Part shown: piece after piece, positions 1 through 8,479 of the stretch | How positions within the stretch are numbered: position 1 is the first letter of the stretch | Layout of the letters: the number at the start of each line of letters is the position of its first letter | NCBI GenBank assembly: GCA_942493365.1 | Contig: OW818697.1 | Coordinates: forward strand, 186,001-250,000 | Length of the DNA: 64,000 nucleotides | Source of the DNA: UBA8949 sp942493365 | GTDB taxonomy: Bacteria > Bacillota > Clostridia > Saccharofermentanales > UBA5734 | Direction: 5' to 3' | Made by a program: the position numbers and the translations under genes | The notes under the pieces: model-generated | Database searches by the model: none | Told to the model about the DNA's origin: nothing | The model's input: only the letters and a program-made list of their open reading frames with translations

Positions 1-149
1 ACCACGTGCAGCCACTTTGCGCCAGCCGCCTGAAATTGCCTGGCAACCGCCAGCGGGTCGCTGTTGTAAATCGTGACCTGATCGTAATCACCCTGGCGCA
101 GACGAACGCATTGGCCGCCCAGTAGATCGATGGCTGGGTAGATGATCAT
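1..149 (-). CDS. hisA: HisA, ProFAR isomerase (5' part only)
   Basis: The reverse strand encodes the first 49 residues of phosphoribosylformimino-5-aminoimidazole carboxamide ribotide isomerase, which opens the sugar ring of ProFAR to PRFAR in the cytoplasm, the step before HisH-HisF. The visible start reads MIIYPAIDLLGGQCVRL, the typical first beta strand of this TIM barrel with the catalytic Asp at residue 8, followed by QGDYDQVTIY and NSDPLAVARQF, all typical of HisA. The ATG at 149 overlaps the hisH stop in an ATGA junction, so the two are translationally coupled. The gene runs off the left edge of the window. HisF would be expected next; that is inference. Confidence 0.93.
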   Translation of the reverse strand, partial: MIIYPAIDLLGGQCVRLRQGDYDQVTIYNSDPLAVARQFQAAGAKWLHV

Positions 150-754
150 CTTAGCTGTCCTCCCTGTCCTGTGACCCATTGCCGCAAAAGTGCCAGACCC
201 ACTTCGCCGCTTTTCTCGGGATGAAACTGGGTTAGCAAGATCTGATCCTTTTCAACCGCGGCCGCGAAGTCGATGCCGTGGTGACTGCGAGCCACCACGA
301 GTGACGGGTCGGAAGGGTCGGCATAAAAGGAGTGGACAAAATAGAAGCTGCCGCCCTCCGGCAGCAGGGTGCTGTGGCAGTCCTGCAGACGATTCCAGCC
401 CATGTGCGGCACCTTGAGGCCGGGCAGGTCGGGGAAGCGGCGCACGACACCGGGCAGCAAGCCCAGTCCGCGGGCATCGCCCTCCTCACTGCGCTCAAAC
501 ATCAGCTGCATACCCAGGCAAATGCCGAGAAAAGGGCGGCCGGTCTGCAAAAATTCGCGAATGGCCTGGTCTAGACCTTGCTGCTCAATCTGGCGAACCG
601 CGTAGTCCATGGCACCGACACCGGGCAAAATCAGGCGGTCAGCCCGCGCGGCCACCGCCGGGTCGCTGGTGACCTGAGCGTCAACGCCCAGATAGGCCAG
701 CGCCGTGGCCACACTGCTGAGGTTGCCCATGCCATAATCAATTACTGCAATCAT
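146..754 (-). CDS. hisH: HisH, glutamine amidotransferase subunit of IGP synthase
   Basis: This 202-residue protein is the glutaminase subunit of imidazole glycerol phosphate synthase. It releases ammonia from glutamine for HisF, which makes IGP and AICAR. It is a class I amidotransferase of normal length. The nucleophile is Cys79 in GICLGMQ, and the catalytic pair is His178 and Glu180 in QFHPEKSG. The N-terminus MIAVIDYGMGNLSS is typical of HisH. Its start overlaps the purC stop by 4 bp and its stop overlaps the hisA start by 4 bp, so it sits inside a continuous his transcript. HisF is not in the window and is presumed to follow hisA. Confidence 0.96.
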   Translation of the reverse strand: MIAVIDYGMGNLSSVATALAYLGVDAQVTSDPAVAARADRLILPGVGAMDYAVRQIEQQGLDQAIREFLQTGRPFLGICLGMQLMFERSEEGDARGLGLLPGVVRRFPDLPGLKVPHMGWNRLQDCHSTLLPEGGSFYFVHSFYADPSDPSLVVARSHHGIDFAAAVEKDQILLTQFHPEKSGEVGLALLRQWVTGQGGQLR

Positions 755-1638
755 GCCAGGGTCTTCCCCGTCAGCCGACTGTAGGCATCGCGGTATTTGG
801 CGGCGGTTTTCTCAATAATCTCAGCCGGCAGGGTCGGCGGCGGCGGCGTCTTGTCCCAGTCAAGCGTTTCCAGCCATTCGCGCAGATACTGCTTGTCAAA
901 GCTCTTTTGGGCGCGGCCGGGCTGGTATTCGGCCAGTTCCCAGAAGCGCGAGGAATCGGGGGTGAAGATTTCATCAGCCAGCACCAGCTCGCCATTCAGT
1001 AGGCCGAATTCGAATTTGGTGTCGGCCAGAATGATGCCGCGGCTCAGCGCGTAGGCGGCCGCTTTGTTGTAAAGCGCGAGGCTCTTGTCACGCAGGGCCG
1101 CCGCCATGTCGGCGCCGATCAGTTGACCGAGTGCGTCAAAACTGATGTTGATGTCGTGACCTTCTTCGGCCTTGGTCGAGGGCGTGAAAATCGGCTCCGG
1201 CAGACGGTCAGCCTGACGCAGACCAGCCGGCATGGCCATGCCGCTGATGGTGCCGGACTGGCGGTATTCCTTGAGGGCCGATCCTTCGAGGTAGCCACGC
1301 ACAATGCACTCGGCCGACAGCATGCTGATTTTTTTGACCAGCATGGAGCGTCCGGCCAGTTCATCGGCATAGCGGTCCAGACCCAGCGGGTATTGACGCG
1401 GATCGGTGGTGATGACATGGTTGGCGATGATGTCCTGGGTCATGTCAAACCAAAAGGCCGAAATGCTGTTCAAAACGGCACCTTTGTCCGGGATCAGCTC
1501 GTTGAAGACGACATCAAAGGCTGAGATGCGATCGGTGACCACGAGCAGCATGGAATCGCCCAGATCGAAGATGTCGCGGACTTTGCCGCGGAAGGTCGCC
1601 GGACGGTCGATGAAGCTGGTGTCTTTCATAAGTGACAT
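751..1638 (-). CDS. purC: PurC, SAICAR synthase
   Basis: This is phosphoribosylaminoimidazole-succinocarboxamide synthase (295 residues). It joins CAIR and aspartate with ATP to form SAICAR in purine synthesis. The family pattern is clear: RGKVRDIFDLGDSMLLVVTD near residues 18-36, RISAFD just after it, ECIVRGYLEGSALKEY at 110-125, and EEGHDINIS near the middle. The length is that of the longer, yeast and clostridial-type PurC rather than the roughly 240-residue enterobacterial form. The ATG at 1638 has AGGAGG nine bases upstream. It lies between hisB and hisH and overlaps hisH by 4 bp, so a purine gene is embedded in the histidine operon. The link is metabolic: HisH-HisF releases AICAR, the product two steps after PurC. 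Confidence 0.95.
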   Translation of the reverse strand: MSLMKDTSFIDRPATFRGKVRDIFDLGDSMLLVVTDRISAFDVVFNELIPDKGAVLNSISAFWFDMTQDIIANHVITTDPRQYPLGLDRYADELAGRSMLVKKISMLSAECIVRGYLEGSALKEYRQSGTISGMAMPAGLRQADRLPEPIFTPSTKAEEGHDINISFDALGQLIGADMAAALRDKSLALYNKAAAYALSRGIILADTKFEFGLLNGELVLADEIFTPDSSRFWELAEYQPGRAQKSFDKQYLREWLETLDWDKTPPPPTLPAEIIEKTAAKYRDAYSRLTGKTLA

Positions 1639-1668
1639 GGTGTATTTCCTCCTGTGGTCAGCAAATAT

Positions 1669-2256
1669 TCAGAGGACGCCTTTGGTCGACAGGATGTCGT
1701 CGGCGCGATTTGGATCGATCGAAACGGCGTCGGCCAGACTGCGGGCGAAGGCTTTGAACATCGCTTCGATTATATGGTGATCATTTTGGCCGTATTCGCA
1801 GGTCAGATGTAGGGTCAGACCGGCGTTGAACGCAACCGCGCGAAAGAACTCCTCGGCCAGCTGGGTCTCGAAGTCACCGGTCCGAACGCCGGAAAAGCTG
1901 ACGTTAAAAACCAGAAAAGACCGCCCGGATATGTCCAGCGCTGCTGTCACCAAGGCTTCGTCCATAGGTACACTGGCGCTGCCGTAGCGGCGGATGCCAC
2001 GTTTGTCGCCGAGGGCGCGAGCGATGGCCTGCCCCAGCACGATGCCGATGTCTTCGGTCGTGTGGTGCCCGTCAACCTGCAGGTCACCCTTGGCTGCAAC
2101 CTCGAGATTTAGGCGTCCGTGGCGGGCCAGCAGGGTCAGCATGTGATCGAGAAATCCGATGCCGGTGTCAATTTTGGCAATACCCTCACCTTCAAGTGTC
2201 AGCGCGATGGTAATTTCTGTTTCCTGTGTTTTGCGATTGATCGTAGCCTGACGCAT
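1669..2256 (-). CDS. hisB: HisB, imidazoleglycerol-phosphate dehydratase
   Basis: This monofunctional dehydratase (195 residues) removes water from imidazole glycerol phosphate to give imidazole acetol phosphate. It binds two manganese ions through repeated histidine clusters, seen here as DHM near residue 38, HHTTED at 64-69 and NDHHIIEAMF at 159-168. There is no histidinol-phosphatase domain, so that activity must come from another gene. The start ATG at 2256 lies downstream of a strong AAGGAGG site. It is separated from hisC by 61 bp, the widest gap inside this operon, and from purC by 30 bp. Confidence 0.96.
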   Translation of the reverse strand: MRQATINRKTQETEITIALTLEGEGIAKIDTGIGFLDHMLTLLARHGRLNLEVAAKGDLQVDGHHTTEDIGIVLGQAIARALGDKRGIRRYGSASVPMDEALVTAALDISGRSFLVFNVSFSGVRTGDFETQLAEEFFRAVAFNAGLTLHLTCEYGQNDHHIIEAMFKAFARSLADAVSIDPNRADDILSTKGVL

Positions 2257-2317
2257 CAGATGATCCTCCTTGTGTGAATTATAATCATTCGTTATGCCTT
2301 GATTATAGCTGAGTCCT

Positions 2318-3439
2318 TCAAGGCTGGCTAGCTGGGATCGCTGGGCAAATCTGCCGCAGGGTTTCGATCAGTTGGTCCATGTCCCGGTCCAGCCCGATCG
2401 TGATGCGCAGAAAGTTCTCGATCCGCGGCAGTCGAAAGTGGCGAACCAGAATGCCGGCGTCACGCAACTGCTGGTAAAGCTGTTCGCCCGACAGCTCGGG
2501 GTGACGGACAAAAAGGAAGTTGGCGCTTGACGGCAATACGTAGAACCCAAGGGCGGTCAGCCCGGCGGCGGTTCGTTCGCGAGTGGCAATTAGTCGCGCG
2601 CGCGTTTGCTCGAACCACTCGCTTGAGTCGAACGCGGCACAGCCCGCGACCTGCGCCAGGCTGTCCAGGGTATAGGAATTGAAGGAGTCGCGAACACATT
2701 CCAAAGCCTGAATCAAGGCCGGCGCGCCCAGGGCAAAACCGACGCGCAGCCCGGCGAGGGATCGCGATTTGGAGCAGGTTTGAACCACCAGGAGATTGTC
2801 GAATTGATCCAGCAGCGAGACCGCCGACTCAGCGCCAAAATCAACGTACGCCTCGTCGACCAGCACCAGACGATCACGGTCAGACGCAGCCAACGCTGCG
2901 ATATCGGCCAGGCTGATGGCAATGCCGGTCGGCGCGTTGGGATTGGCCAGCACGATGCCGGCGGAGGGCTCCAGGCAGCATGCCAGCGGCATTTGAAAAG
3001 CGGCATCGAGCGCGATGGTGCGATAAGGAATATCGTACATGCGGGCATAGACCGGGTAAAAACTGTAAGTTACGTCAGGGAAAACGATGCAGTCGGCGGG
3101 TGCCGTTTGTCCGGCCTTCCGGCTGTTGAAGAAGGCCTGAAAGGCCATGGCCAGAACCTCATCCGATCCATTGCCCATGAAAACCTGCTCTTCGGCCAAA
3201 CCGAAATAGCCGGCGATGCTGTGACGAACGGAGCGGCTGGTCGGATCAGGATACAGCCGCAGCCGCTCCGTCGGATAATCCTGCAATGCCCGGATCACTG
3301 CGGGTGCCGGCGGGTAGGGGTTTTCGTTGGTGTTGAGCTTGATGAAGACCCGGTCTCGCGGCTGTTCGCCTGGGACGTAAGGCGTCAGCGTGCGGGTCTT
3401 GGCGGCCCACAGTCGGCGGGCTTCGTTGTCAGCGGTCAT
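2318..3439 (-). CDS. hisC: HisC, histidinol-phosphate aminotransferase
   Basis: This PLP enzyme (373 residues from the chosen start) transfers an amino group from glutamate to imidazole acetol phosphate. Fold type I landmarks are NTNENPYPP at 36-44, the phosphate-side GNGSDE at 89-94, NPNAPTG at 166-172, DEAYVDF at 195-201 and the Schiff-base lysine Lys224 in SKSRSLAGLR. The open frame extends 30 codons further upstream, but that part lies inside hisD and has no family resemblance. The ATG at 3439, giving MTADNEARRLW, is preferred and leaves an 11-bp overlap with the end of hisD. HisC homologues can also act on aromatic amino acids, but the operon fixes the main role. Confidence 0.93.
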   Translation of the reverse strand: MTADNEARRLWAAKTRTLTPYVPGEQPRDRVFIKLNTNENPYPPAPAVIRALQDYPTERLRLYPDPTSRSVRHSIAGYFGLAEEQVFMGNGSDEVLAMAFQAFFNSRKAGQTAPADCIVFPDVTYSFYPVYARMYDIPYRTIALDAAFQMPLACCLEPSAGIVLANPNAPTGIAISLADIAALAASDRDRLVLVDEAYVDFGAESAVSLLDQFDNLLVVQTCSKSRSLAGLRVGFALGAPALIQALECVRDSFNSYTLDSLAQVAGCAAFDSSEWFEQTRARLIATRERTAAGLTALGFYVLPSSANFLFVRHPELSGEQLYQQLRDAGILVRHFRLPRIENFLRITIGLDRDMDQLIETLRQICPAIPASQP

Positions 3440-4772
3440 CGCGTTGCCCTCCCAACTGATCAGCGCCAAATCTGACGCGCACCGACTCGGCATGCGCCCG
3501 CAGGCTTTCGGACTCCGCCATATCGGCAATGGCTTGCCAACAATCCGCCAGATCTTCCTTTGTATAGCGGATCAGGCTCATTTTTTTGATAAAATCGGTC
3601 GTGTTCAAGGGCGAAAAGAAGCGCGCCGTGCCACTGGTCGGCAGAACATGGTTGGTGCCGGCAAAATAGTCGCCCAAAGGCTCGGGGCTGTAGGCGCCGA
3701 TGAAGATCGCGCCGGCGTTGCGAATCAGCGGCAAAATCAAATCCGGCGTTTCAACGCAAAGTTCCAGGTGCTCCGGTGCCAGTTCGTTGGCAAAATCAAC
3801 GGCCGTCGCCAGATCCGGAACGACCAGAATGGCGCCATAATCAGCGAGCGATTTTTCGATGATCGCCACACGCGGCAGCAGCGCGGCGCGGCGGCTGACC
3901 TGCGCGGCGACGGCGTCGGCCAGGTCTTGCGAGTCGGTAACCAGTAGCGCCGAGGCCAGCACGTCGTGTTCGGCCTGCGAGAGCAGGTCGGCGGCGACAA
4001 AAGACGGGTCGGCGGATTGGTCGGCGATGATCAAAATTTCGCTGGGGCCGGCAAACATATCAATATCGACCTGGCCGAACACCAGCCGTTTGGCCGTGTT
4101 GACATAGATGTTGCCCGGACCGGTAATTTTGTCGACGCGCGGTATGGTCTCGGTACCAAAGGCCATGGCGGCGATGGCCTGCGCGCCGCCGACCCGGTAG
4201 ACCGCGTCCGCACCGGCGATTGACGCTGCGGCCAGAATGACCGGGTCGACCGATCCGTCGGGTCGCGGCGGGGTGCACATGATGATCTGGCGGACGCCGG
4301 CCGCCTTGGCTGGGATAATGTTCATCAGCACTGACGAAGGCAGCGGCGCGGTACCCCCGGGCACGTATACACCGACGGTATCCAGCGGTCGATTGATCAG
4401 GCTGATCTGGCTGCCTTGCCCTGCCGACATCTCAAGATCCGCTGGACGTTGGGCGAGGTGAAATTTTCGGATGTTAGCCGCCGCTTGTTTCATGTCGTCG
4501 AGCAGTGTGAGATCGATTTTTTTGAGCGCCGCGCTGATCTCGAATTCACTGACCAGCAGTTGGCTGGGTTCGAGCCGAACCTTGTCAAAGCGGTTGGTCA
4601 GTTCGATCAGGCCGGCGTCACCCTGCTCACGCACCTGCGCAATAATACCGGTGACGGCCTGAATAACCGGCTCGAGGTCCATTTTGCCGCGCAGGCCAAG
4701 TCGGGCCGCCATGCTCTTCAGTTCGCTCCGTTCAGTTTGCAGAATTCTGATCGGAAGGCCAGGATTGCTCAT
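3429..4772 (-). CDS. hisD: HisD, histidinol dehydrogenase
   Basis: This zinc- and NAD-dependent enzyme (447 residues) carries out the last two oxidations, from histidinol to histidine. Family signatures are YVPGGTAPLPSS at 136-147, KITGPGNIYVNTAKR at 215-229, GPSEILIIAD at 242-251 and the zinc and catalytic region around SQAEHD at 265-270, with APEHLEL further on. The length is normal. Its start forms an ATGA overlap with the end of hisG, and its end overlaps hisC by 11 bp, so all three are probably translated in a coupled way. Confidence 0.97.
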   Translation of the reverse strand: MSNPGLPIRILQTERSELKSMAARLGLRGKMDLEPVIQAVTGIIAQVREQGDAGLIELTNRFDKVRLEPSQLLVSEFEISAALKKIDLTLLDDMKQAAANIRKFHLAQRPADLEMSAGQGSQISLINRPLDTVGVYVPGGTAPLPSSVLMNIIPAKAAGVRQIIMCTPPRPDGSVDPVILAAASIAGADAVYRVGGAQAIAAMAFGTETIPRVDKITGPGNIYVNTAKRLVFGQVDIDMFAGPSEILIIADQSADPSFVAADLLSQAEHDVLASALLVTDSQDLADAVAAQVSRRAALLPRVAIIEKSLADYGAILVVPDLATAVDFANELAPEHLELCVETPDLILPLIRNAGAIFIGAYSPEPLGDYFAGTNHVLPTSGTARFFSPLNTTDFIKKMSLIRYTKEDLADCWQAIADMAESESLRAHAESVRVRFGADQLGGQRDDR

Positions 4773-5437
4773 TTTTGCACCTCCCGCATCGCATCTTTGT
4801 TGATTGCCAATTGTTGGCGAACGGCTTGAATCAAGGGATTAACACGATCCGCTTTCATTTTCATGCTGACGCGGTTGACCACCATGCGGGCGCTGATGTC
4901 GGCGATGGTTTCCAGCACGTCCAGCCCGTTTTCACGGAGCGTACGACCACTCTCGACGATGTCGACGATGACCTCCGCCAGACCGATCAGCGGCGCCAAC
5001 TCGACCGAACCATTGAGTTTGATGATCTCGACGCTCTCCCGTTTGTTGATTTCAAAGTATTCGCGGGCGATGCGCGGGTATTTGGTCGCGACCCGTTTGT
5101 TGGGGATGCTGTTGAGTTTACCGAGCAGCGCAACCGGGCCGCAGACACACATCCGGCAGGCCCCAAAGCCGAGGTCCAGCACCTCGTAAAGTTGACGGCC
5201 TTCTTCGAGCAGTGTGTCCTTGCCGACCACGCCGATGTCGGCCGCGCCGTATTCAACGTAAGTCGGGACATCCGCCGGTTTGGCCATGATGAAGCGCAGG
5301 CCATTGGTTTCGTCCTCGAGAATCAGGCGACGTGTATCTTCTTTGGCCGCCGAGCAGTCATAGCCGGCTTGTTCCAGCAGTTCAATCGCCTGCTCAGCCA
5401 GGCGCCCTTTGGAGAGGGCAATCGTCAACATCTTCAT
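4769..5437 (-). CDS. hisG: HisG, ATP phosphoribosyltransferase, short form
   Basis: This enzyme condenses ATP and PRPP, the committed step of histidine synthesis. At 222 residues it is the short HisG(S) form, which lacks the C-terminal histidine-binding domain and must pair with HisZ. Conserved segments include IALSKGRL near the N-terminus, AKPADVPTYVEYGAADIGVVG in the middle, VATKYP, and the PRPP loop region around EVIVDIVESGRTLRENGL. Feedback inhibition should therefore act through HisZ, encoded directly upstream with an ATGA overlap. A second in-frame ATG at 5431 is also possible as the start. Confidence 0.96.
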   Translation of the reverse strand: MKMLTIALSKGRLAEQAIELLEQAGYDCSAAKEDTRRLILEDETNGLRFIMAKPADVPTYVEYGAADIGVVGKDTLLEEGRQLYEVLDLGFGACRMCVCGPVALLGKLNSIPNKRVATKYPRIAREYFEINKRESVEIIKLNGSVELAPLIGLAEVIVDIVESGRTLRENGLDVLETIADISARMVVNRVSMKMKADRVNPLIQAVRQQLAINKDAMREVQK

Positions 5438-6654
5438 TTTGCCACCTCTTCGCCCAGCCAGCTGATTTCGTTATCTTGACTCAGCCACGCGGCGCGCCCG
5501 CCGGCTTGGCGGCGAGCCATGGCCAACAAGTCTGCGACCGAGCGGTTCTGGCAATCGCAAATGACGCAGCGCCCTTCCTTGCGCCAGCTGTCCGCCTGGC
5601 GAAAGGCCGCGGCCCGAGCCGTTGGTTCATAGCCCAGAACTACAAGCTCGCCGGCCACTGCGGTCAGTTTGTTTTGGCGGCGTAAAGCAGTCAGGAGAAA
5701 ATTGACGCCGATCGAAAAGCCCGTCGCTGACAGGTCGCGGCCGAAGGCTTTGACCAGGCTGTCATACCGACCGCCGCTGAAGAGCGGAAAGCCAATGCCG
5801 TAGGTAAAACCTTTGAAAATGATACCGGTATAGTAGTCGAGGCTTTGTAACAGCCCCAAGTCAATGCTGACATATTTTAAATAGCCATAATCATCGAGAA
5901 TGGCCAGCACATCACGCAGGTTTTGCAGCGCCCGGCAAGCCATGGGCTCGCTGACCAGCGCCGCCATTTCATCGAGAAGATCGAACGTTCCGTAACTGGA
6001 GGCCATCTTGATCAAGACATCGCGCGCGCGTTTGGGCAGATTCAGACGCTCGGCCAGTTCTTCCAGTGCGACCATCTCTTTGCCGTCAATCAGACGCGGC
6101 AGCATGGCAGCCTCTTCGCCGGCGATGCCCCACTCGGCCAGAAAACCCTTGAAAAAGTCGACCTGACCAAGCGATATCTGCAGATCAACGATGTCGCAGG
6201 CCAGCGCCGAGGCGATGGCGGCGGCGATGACTTCGGCATCGGCCTCCGGACTCTGGCTGCCCAGCAGTTCAATGCCCGCCTGCGCAAATTCGCGTTGGCG
6301 GCCACCGCCGTATTCGTTGTAGCGGTACATGCTGCCAATGTATGAATAGCGCAGCGGCGGTTCGACATCACGGCAGACGGTGGCGGCCAGACGCGCGACC
6401 GGTACGGTGCCGTCATAGCGCAGGCAGAGGATACGGCCCTGTTGATCGAAAAATTTGAACAAGCCTTCCTGGGCGGCAAAGCCGCTGCCGGCCTCGTAGA
6501 CATCGTAAAACTCGATGCCAGGTGTTTCCACCTCGAGATAGCCGCGCTGCGTGAACAGGCGGCGCAGACGGTTTTCCAGGTCCCGTTTTGCCGTGCACTC
6601 CTCCGGCAGAAGATCGGCCACGCCATCCGGTGTATAGAATTGCCATTTGCCCAT
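5434..6654 (-). CDS. hisZ: HisZ, regulatory subunit of ATP phosphoribosyltransferase
   Basis: HisZ resembles histidyl-tRNA synthetase but does not charge tRNA. It forms the hetero-octamer with short HisG and carries the histidine feedback site. The 406-residue protein shows class II synthetase features: GVADLLPEE near residue 11, a motif-2 region with LRYDGTVPVAR and RYSYIGSMYRYNEYGGGRQR, and the HisRS-like SLDYYTGIIFKGF and GGRYDSLVKAFG blocks. The tail does not look like a HisRS anticodon-binding domain. A short HisG immediately downstream confirms HisZ rather than HisS. It is the first gene of the operon, with AAGGAGG before the ATG at 6654. Confidence 0.94.
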   Translation of the reverse strand: MGKWQFYTPDGVADLLPEECTAKRDLENRLRRLFTQRGYLEVETPGIEFYDVYEAGSGFAAQEGLFKFFDQQGRILCLRYDGTVPVARLAATVCRDVEPPLRYSYIGSMYRYNEYGGGRQREFAQAGIELLGSQSPEADAEVIAAAIASALACDIVDLQISLGQVDFFKGFLAEWGIAGEEAAMLPRLIDGKEMVALEELAERLNLPKRARDVLIKMASSYGTFDLLDEMAALVSEPMACRALQNLRDVLAILDDYGYLKYVSIDLGLLQSLDYYTGIIFKGFTYGIGFPLFSGGRYDSLVKAFGRDLSATGFSIGVNFLLTALRRQNKLTAVAGELVVLGYEPTARAAAFRQADSWRKEGRCVICDCQNRSVADLLAMARRQAGGRAAWLSQDNEISWLGEEVAK

Positions 6655-6689
6655 GCTTGGCCTCCTTGTCGATTTGGCTTGGTTTGTTT

Positions 6690-6723
6690 GCTTTACCGCT
6701 TTACTTGGATAAAGCGATAAAGC
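6690..6723 (-). promoter_or_regulatory. Inverted repeat at the his operon transcription start (candidate operator)
   Basis: Two 14-base arms, GCTTTACCGCTTTA and TAAAGCGATAAAGC, flank a 6-base centre with one mismatch (a G-U pair in RNA). Each arm itself repeats a CTTTA-type element. The site begins about two bases after the expected start of transcription and would overlap RNA polymerase. It could be a repressor operator or a 5' RNA hairpin. TrpR-family HisR-type repressors are known for his operons in Firmicutes; assigning this site to one is inference. Confidence 0.5.
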
Positions 6724-6731
6724 ACGTTGAT

Positions 6732-6761
6732 ATTATAGACGCTGCCTGCCTTTTTTGTCAA
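6732..6761 (-). promoter_or_regulatory. Sigma-A promoter of the his operon
   Basis: Reading the minus strand, a perfect TTGACA (6756-6761) and a perfect TATAAT (6732-6737) are separated by 18 bases. Transcription should begin near 6725, about 70 bases before hisZ. No T-box or leader peptide rich in histidine codons fits in this short leader. Confidence 0.85.
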
Positions 6762-6800
6762 CGTCTTTTTTGGGCTTGTAATCAATTTTGCCATGGTTGG

Positions 6801-7850
6801 TCAGCGCGGAACTGATATTCTGCGTTTTTCTTGATGGCTCAGGACGGCCGCTTCAATCATTCGGATCACGTCGGCTGACTGCTCCGGCTTGACCATGAGA
6901 TCAGCCGCTCCGGTCAAGGCCAAATACAACTTATTGTAGAAATGTCCATAATGACCGGTTTCCGTTTTGATCTGCTCGCGTGTTTCCTGGCCGTTTTCCT
7001 TTAAATGCAAGATGCCCCAGCAAGACTCCGGATCTTGTCCCCAATCGGCATTTCCCGGTCTTTGCCCCGCGTTCAAGGCAGCCTCCTGCGGGTCCATGCC
7101 ATATTTGACAAACGACCCTTTGCGGCCATGAACAGCATAATGCGGCCCCTTTTCCAGGACCATTTCGCTGGCGGTTAAGGTAACTTTGAGGGTCGGATAA
7201 TACAAAACCATGGCAAAATTGTCGAAACTGGCGGATTCGGGTCGCTGCTTGCAAAAATCAGCATAGATCTCCTCCGGCAGGCCAAACAGGCTGTAAGCCT
7301 GATCTATAATATGCACCCCGAGATCATAGAGAAGACCGACACCTTCACCGCCGGCAGCTTTCCAGGCTTTGGCGTTTTTGCCGCTGACAAACCGTTCGTA
7401 GCGGGCTTCATAATCCAGGATCTCCCCCAACGTGCCGGCGGCGATCAGTTTTTGCACGGTCAGAAAATCCCCGTCCAGTCTACGGTTCTGGTAAACGGTC
7501 AGCAGGACTTTTTTCGCTTTGGCCAAGGCGCAAAGCTCATCGGCCTGGGACGATGTAGTGGTCATCGGTTTTTCGAGCACGACATGTTTGCCCGCTGCGA
7601 GAGCCATTTTGGCCATCGGAAAATGCTGTTGGTTGGGTGTGGTGATGATCACCAGGTCGATATCATCGGTCAGCAGTTCCTCGAAGCTTCTGACGATTTC
7701 CGCTGTCGGATATTCCTCGCGCGATTTTTCGCTGGTCCGTTCAAAGACTTTTTTGAGCAAAAACCCCTCGTTAATTTTCAGGAACGGCGCGTGGAATATT
7801 TTTCCAGAATGGCCAAAACCCGCCATGCCGACCTTGATGACCTTTTCCAT
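6801..7850 (-). CDS. Gfo/Idh/MocA oxidoreductase, IolW/YdgJ-like
   Basis: This 349-residue protein is an NAD(P)-dependent sugar or inositol dehydrogenase of the Gfo/Idh/MocA family. The N-terminal Rossmann motif is GMAGFGHSG (residues 8-16), followed by the family signature EKPMT at 93-97 and the catalytic Asp176 and His180 in YDLGVHIIDQ. Several segments, such as VYQNRRLDGDFLTVQKLI and VKYGMDPQEAAL, resemble Bacillus scyllo-inositol dehydrogenase IolW, so that activity is the best guess but not proven. The open frame extends upstream through the ABC permease gene. The ATG at 7850 with GGAG eight bases before it gives the family N-terminus. It ends about 150 bp before hisZ. Confidence 0.88.
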   Translation of the reverse strand: MEKVIKVGMAGFGHSGKIFHAPFLKINEGFLLKKVFERTSEKSREEYPTAEIVRSFEELLTDDIDLVIITTPNQQHFPMAKMALAAGKHVVLEKPMTTTSSQADELCALAKAKKVLLTVYQNRRLDGDFLTVQKLIAAGTLGEILDYEARYERFVSGKNAKAWKAAGGEGVGLLYDLGVHIIDQAYSLFGLPEEIYADFCKQRPESASFDNFAMVLYYPTLKVTLTASEMVLEKGPHYAVHGRKGSFVKYGMDPQEAALNAGQRPGNADWGQDPESCWGILHLKENGQETREQIKTETGHYGHFYNKLYLALTGAADLMVKPEQSADVIRMIEAAVLSHQEKRRISVPR

Positions 7851-7867
7851 ATATTCATCTCCATTTT

Positions 7868-8479
7868 TCAGGCATCGACCGACAGGATCAGGCGTGGCCC
7901 AATGCGTCGAATGATGCTGGCCAAAATCCATGCGATCAGCAAGGGTCCGCCAATGATCAGCAGGGCCGCCGGCAGCAGGGTCAGCGAAAAGACGATGACC
8001 GGCAGGATGATCAGCGCGGCAAAGACCAGCGAAAGCGCAATGCCGTACAGAACATTCATGTTCTGCTTGACCGCCTTTTGTTCGTTGTCCCAATTGAGTT
8101 TGGGCCAATACAGCTCAAATATAATGCCCGACAGGTTGGTAATCAGGACCGCGCCCGGCAGAACACCGATGATCAAGGCGATAAACCAGATCGGCGGCTG
8201 CATCAAAATGATGATCATCAAAGTCAGCATGATGCCGCCGCAAGCGCTCAACACGATGCCGGCCATCAATTTGGCCCAAATCTGCCGATGATAGGACATC
8301 GGCAGCGTCTTCATGATGTAAAATTGTTTGCCTTCACGGGACAGTGCGCTTTCGGCAATGCCGTTGACACCGGATATAAAACAGGCCCCTGCGAATATGA
8401 TCGCCAAGGCCAGCGGCGCGTTCTGCCCGCCGTCCGCAAAGGCGGATTGGAGAACGCCCAGGAGCTCGTGCCATTTCAC
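7868..8479 (-). CDS. ABC exporter permease, C-terminal fragment after a frameshift
   Basis: This 203-residue frame begins with a GTG (8479) and starts exactly where the upstream permease frame loses its membrane pattern. It encodes several hydrophobic segments (LALAIIFAGACFISGVNGI, then two pairs later) and the typical ABC-2 permease phrase ALSREGKQFYIMKTLPM. It has no ribosome binding site that stands out. It is best read as the last third of the same permease as 8334-9551, moved into another frame by one extra base. Together the parts give about 560 residues, a normal size for this exporter family. It could be a sequencing error, a true pseudogene, or two subunits. Confidence 0.75.
   Translation of the reverse strand: MKWHELLGVLQSAFADGGQNAPLALAIIFAGACFISGVNGIAESALSREGKQFYIMKTLPMSYHRQIWAKLMAGIVLSACGGIMLTLMIIILMQPPIWFIALIIGVLPGAVLITNLSGIIFELYWPKLNWDNEQKAVKQNMNVLYGIALSLVFAALIILPVIVFSLTLLPAALLIIGGPLLIAWILASIIRRIGPRLILSVDA

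Noticed and set aside
6655..6731. T-box or histidine leader peptide before hisZ
   Set aside because: The leader is only about 70 bases, with no T-box sequence, specifier loop or run of His codons.
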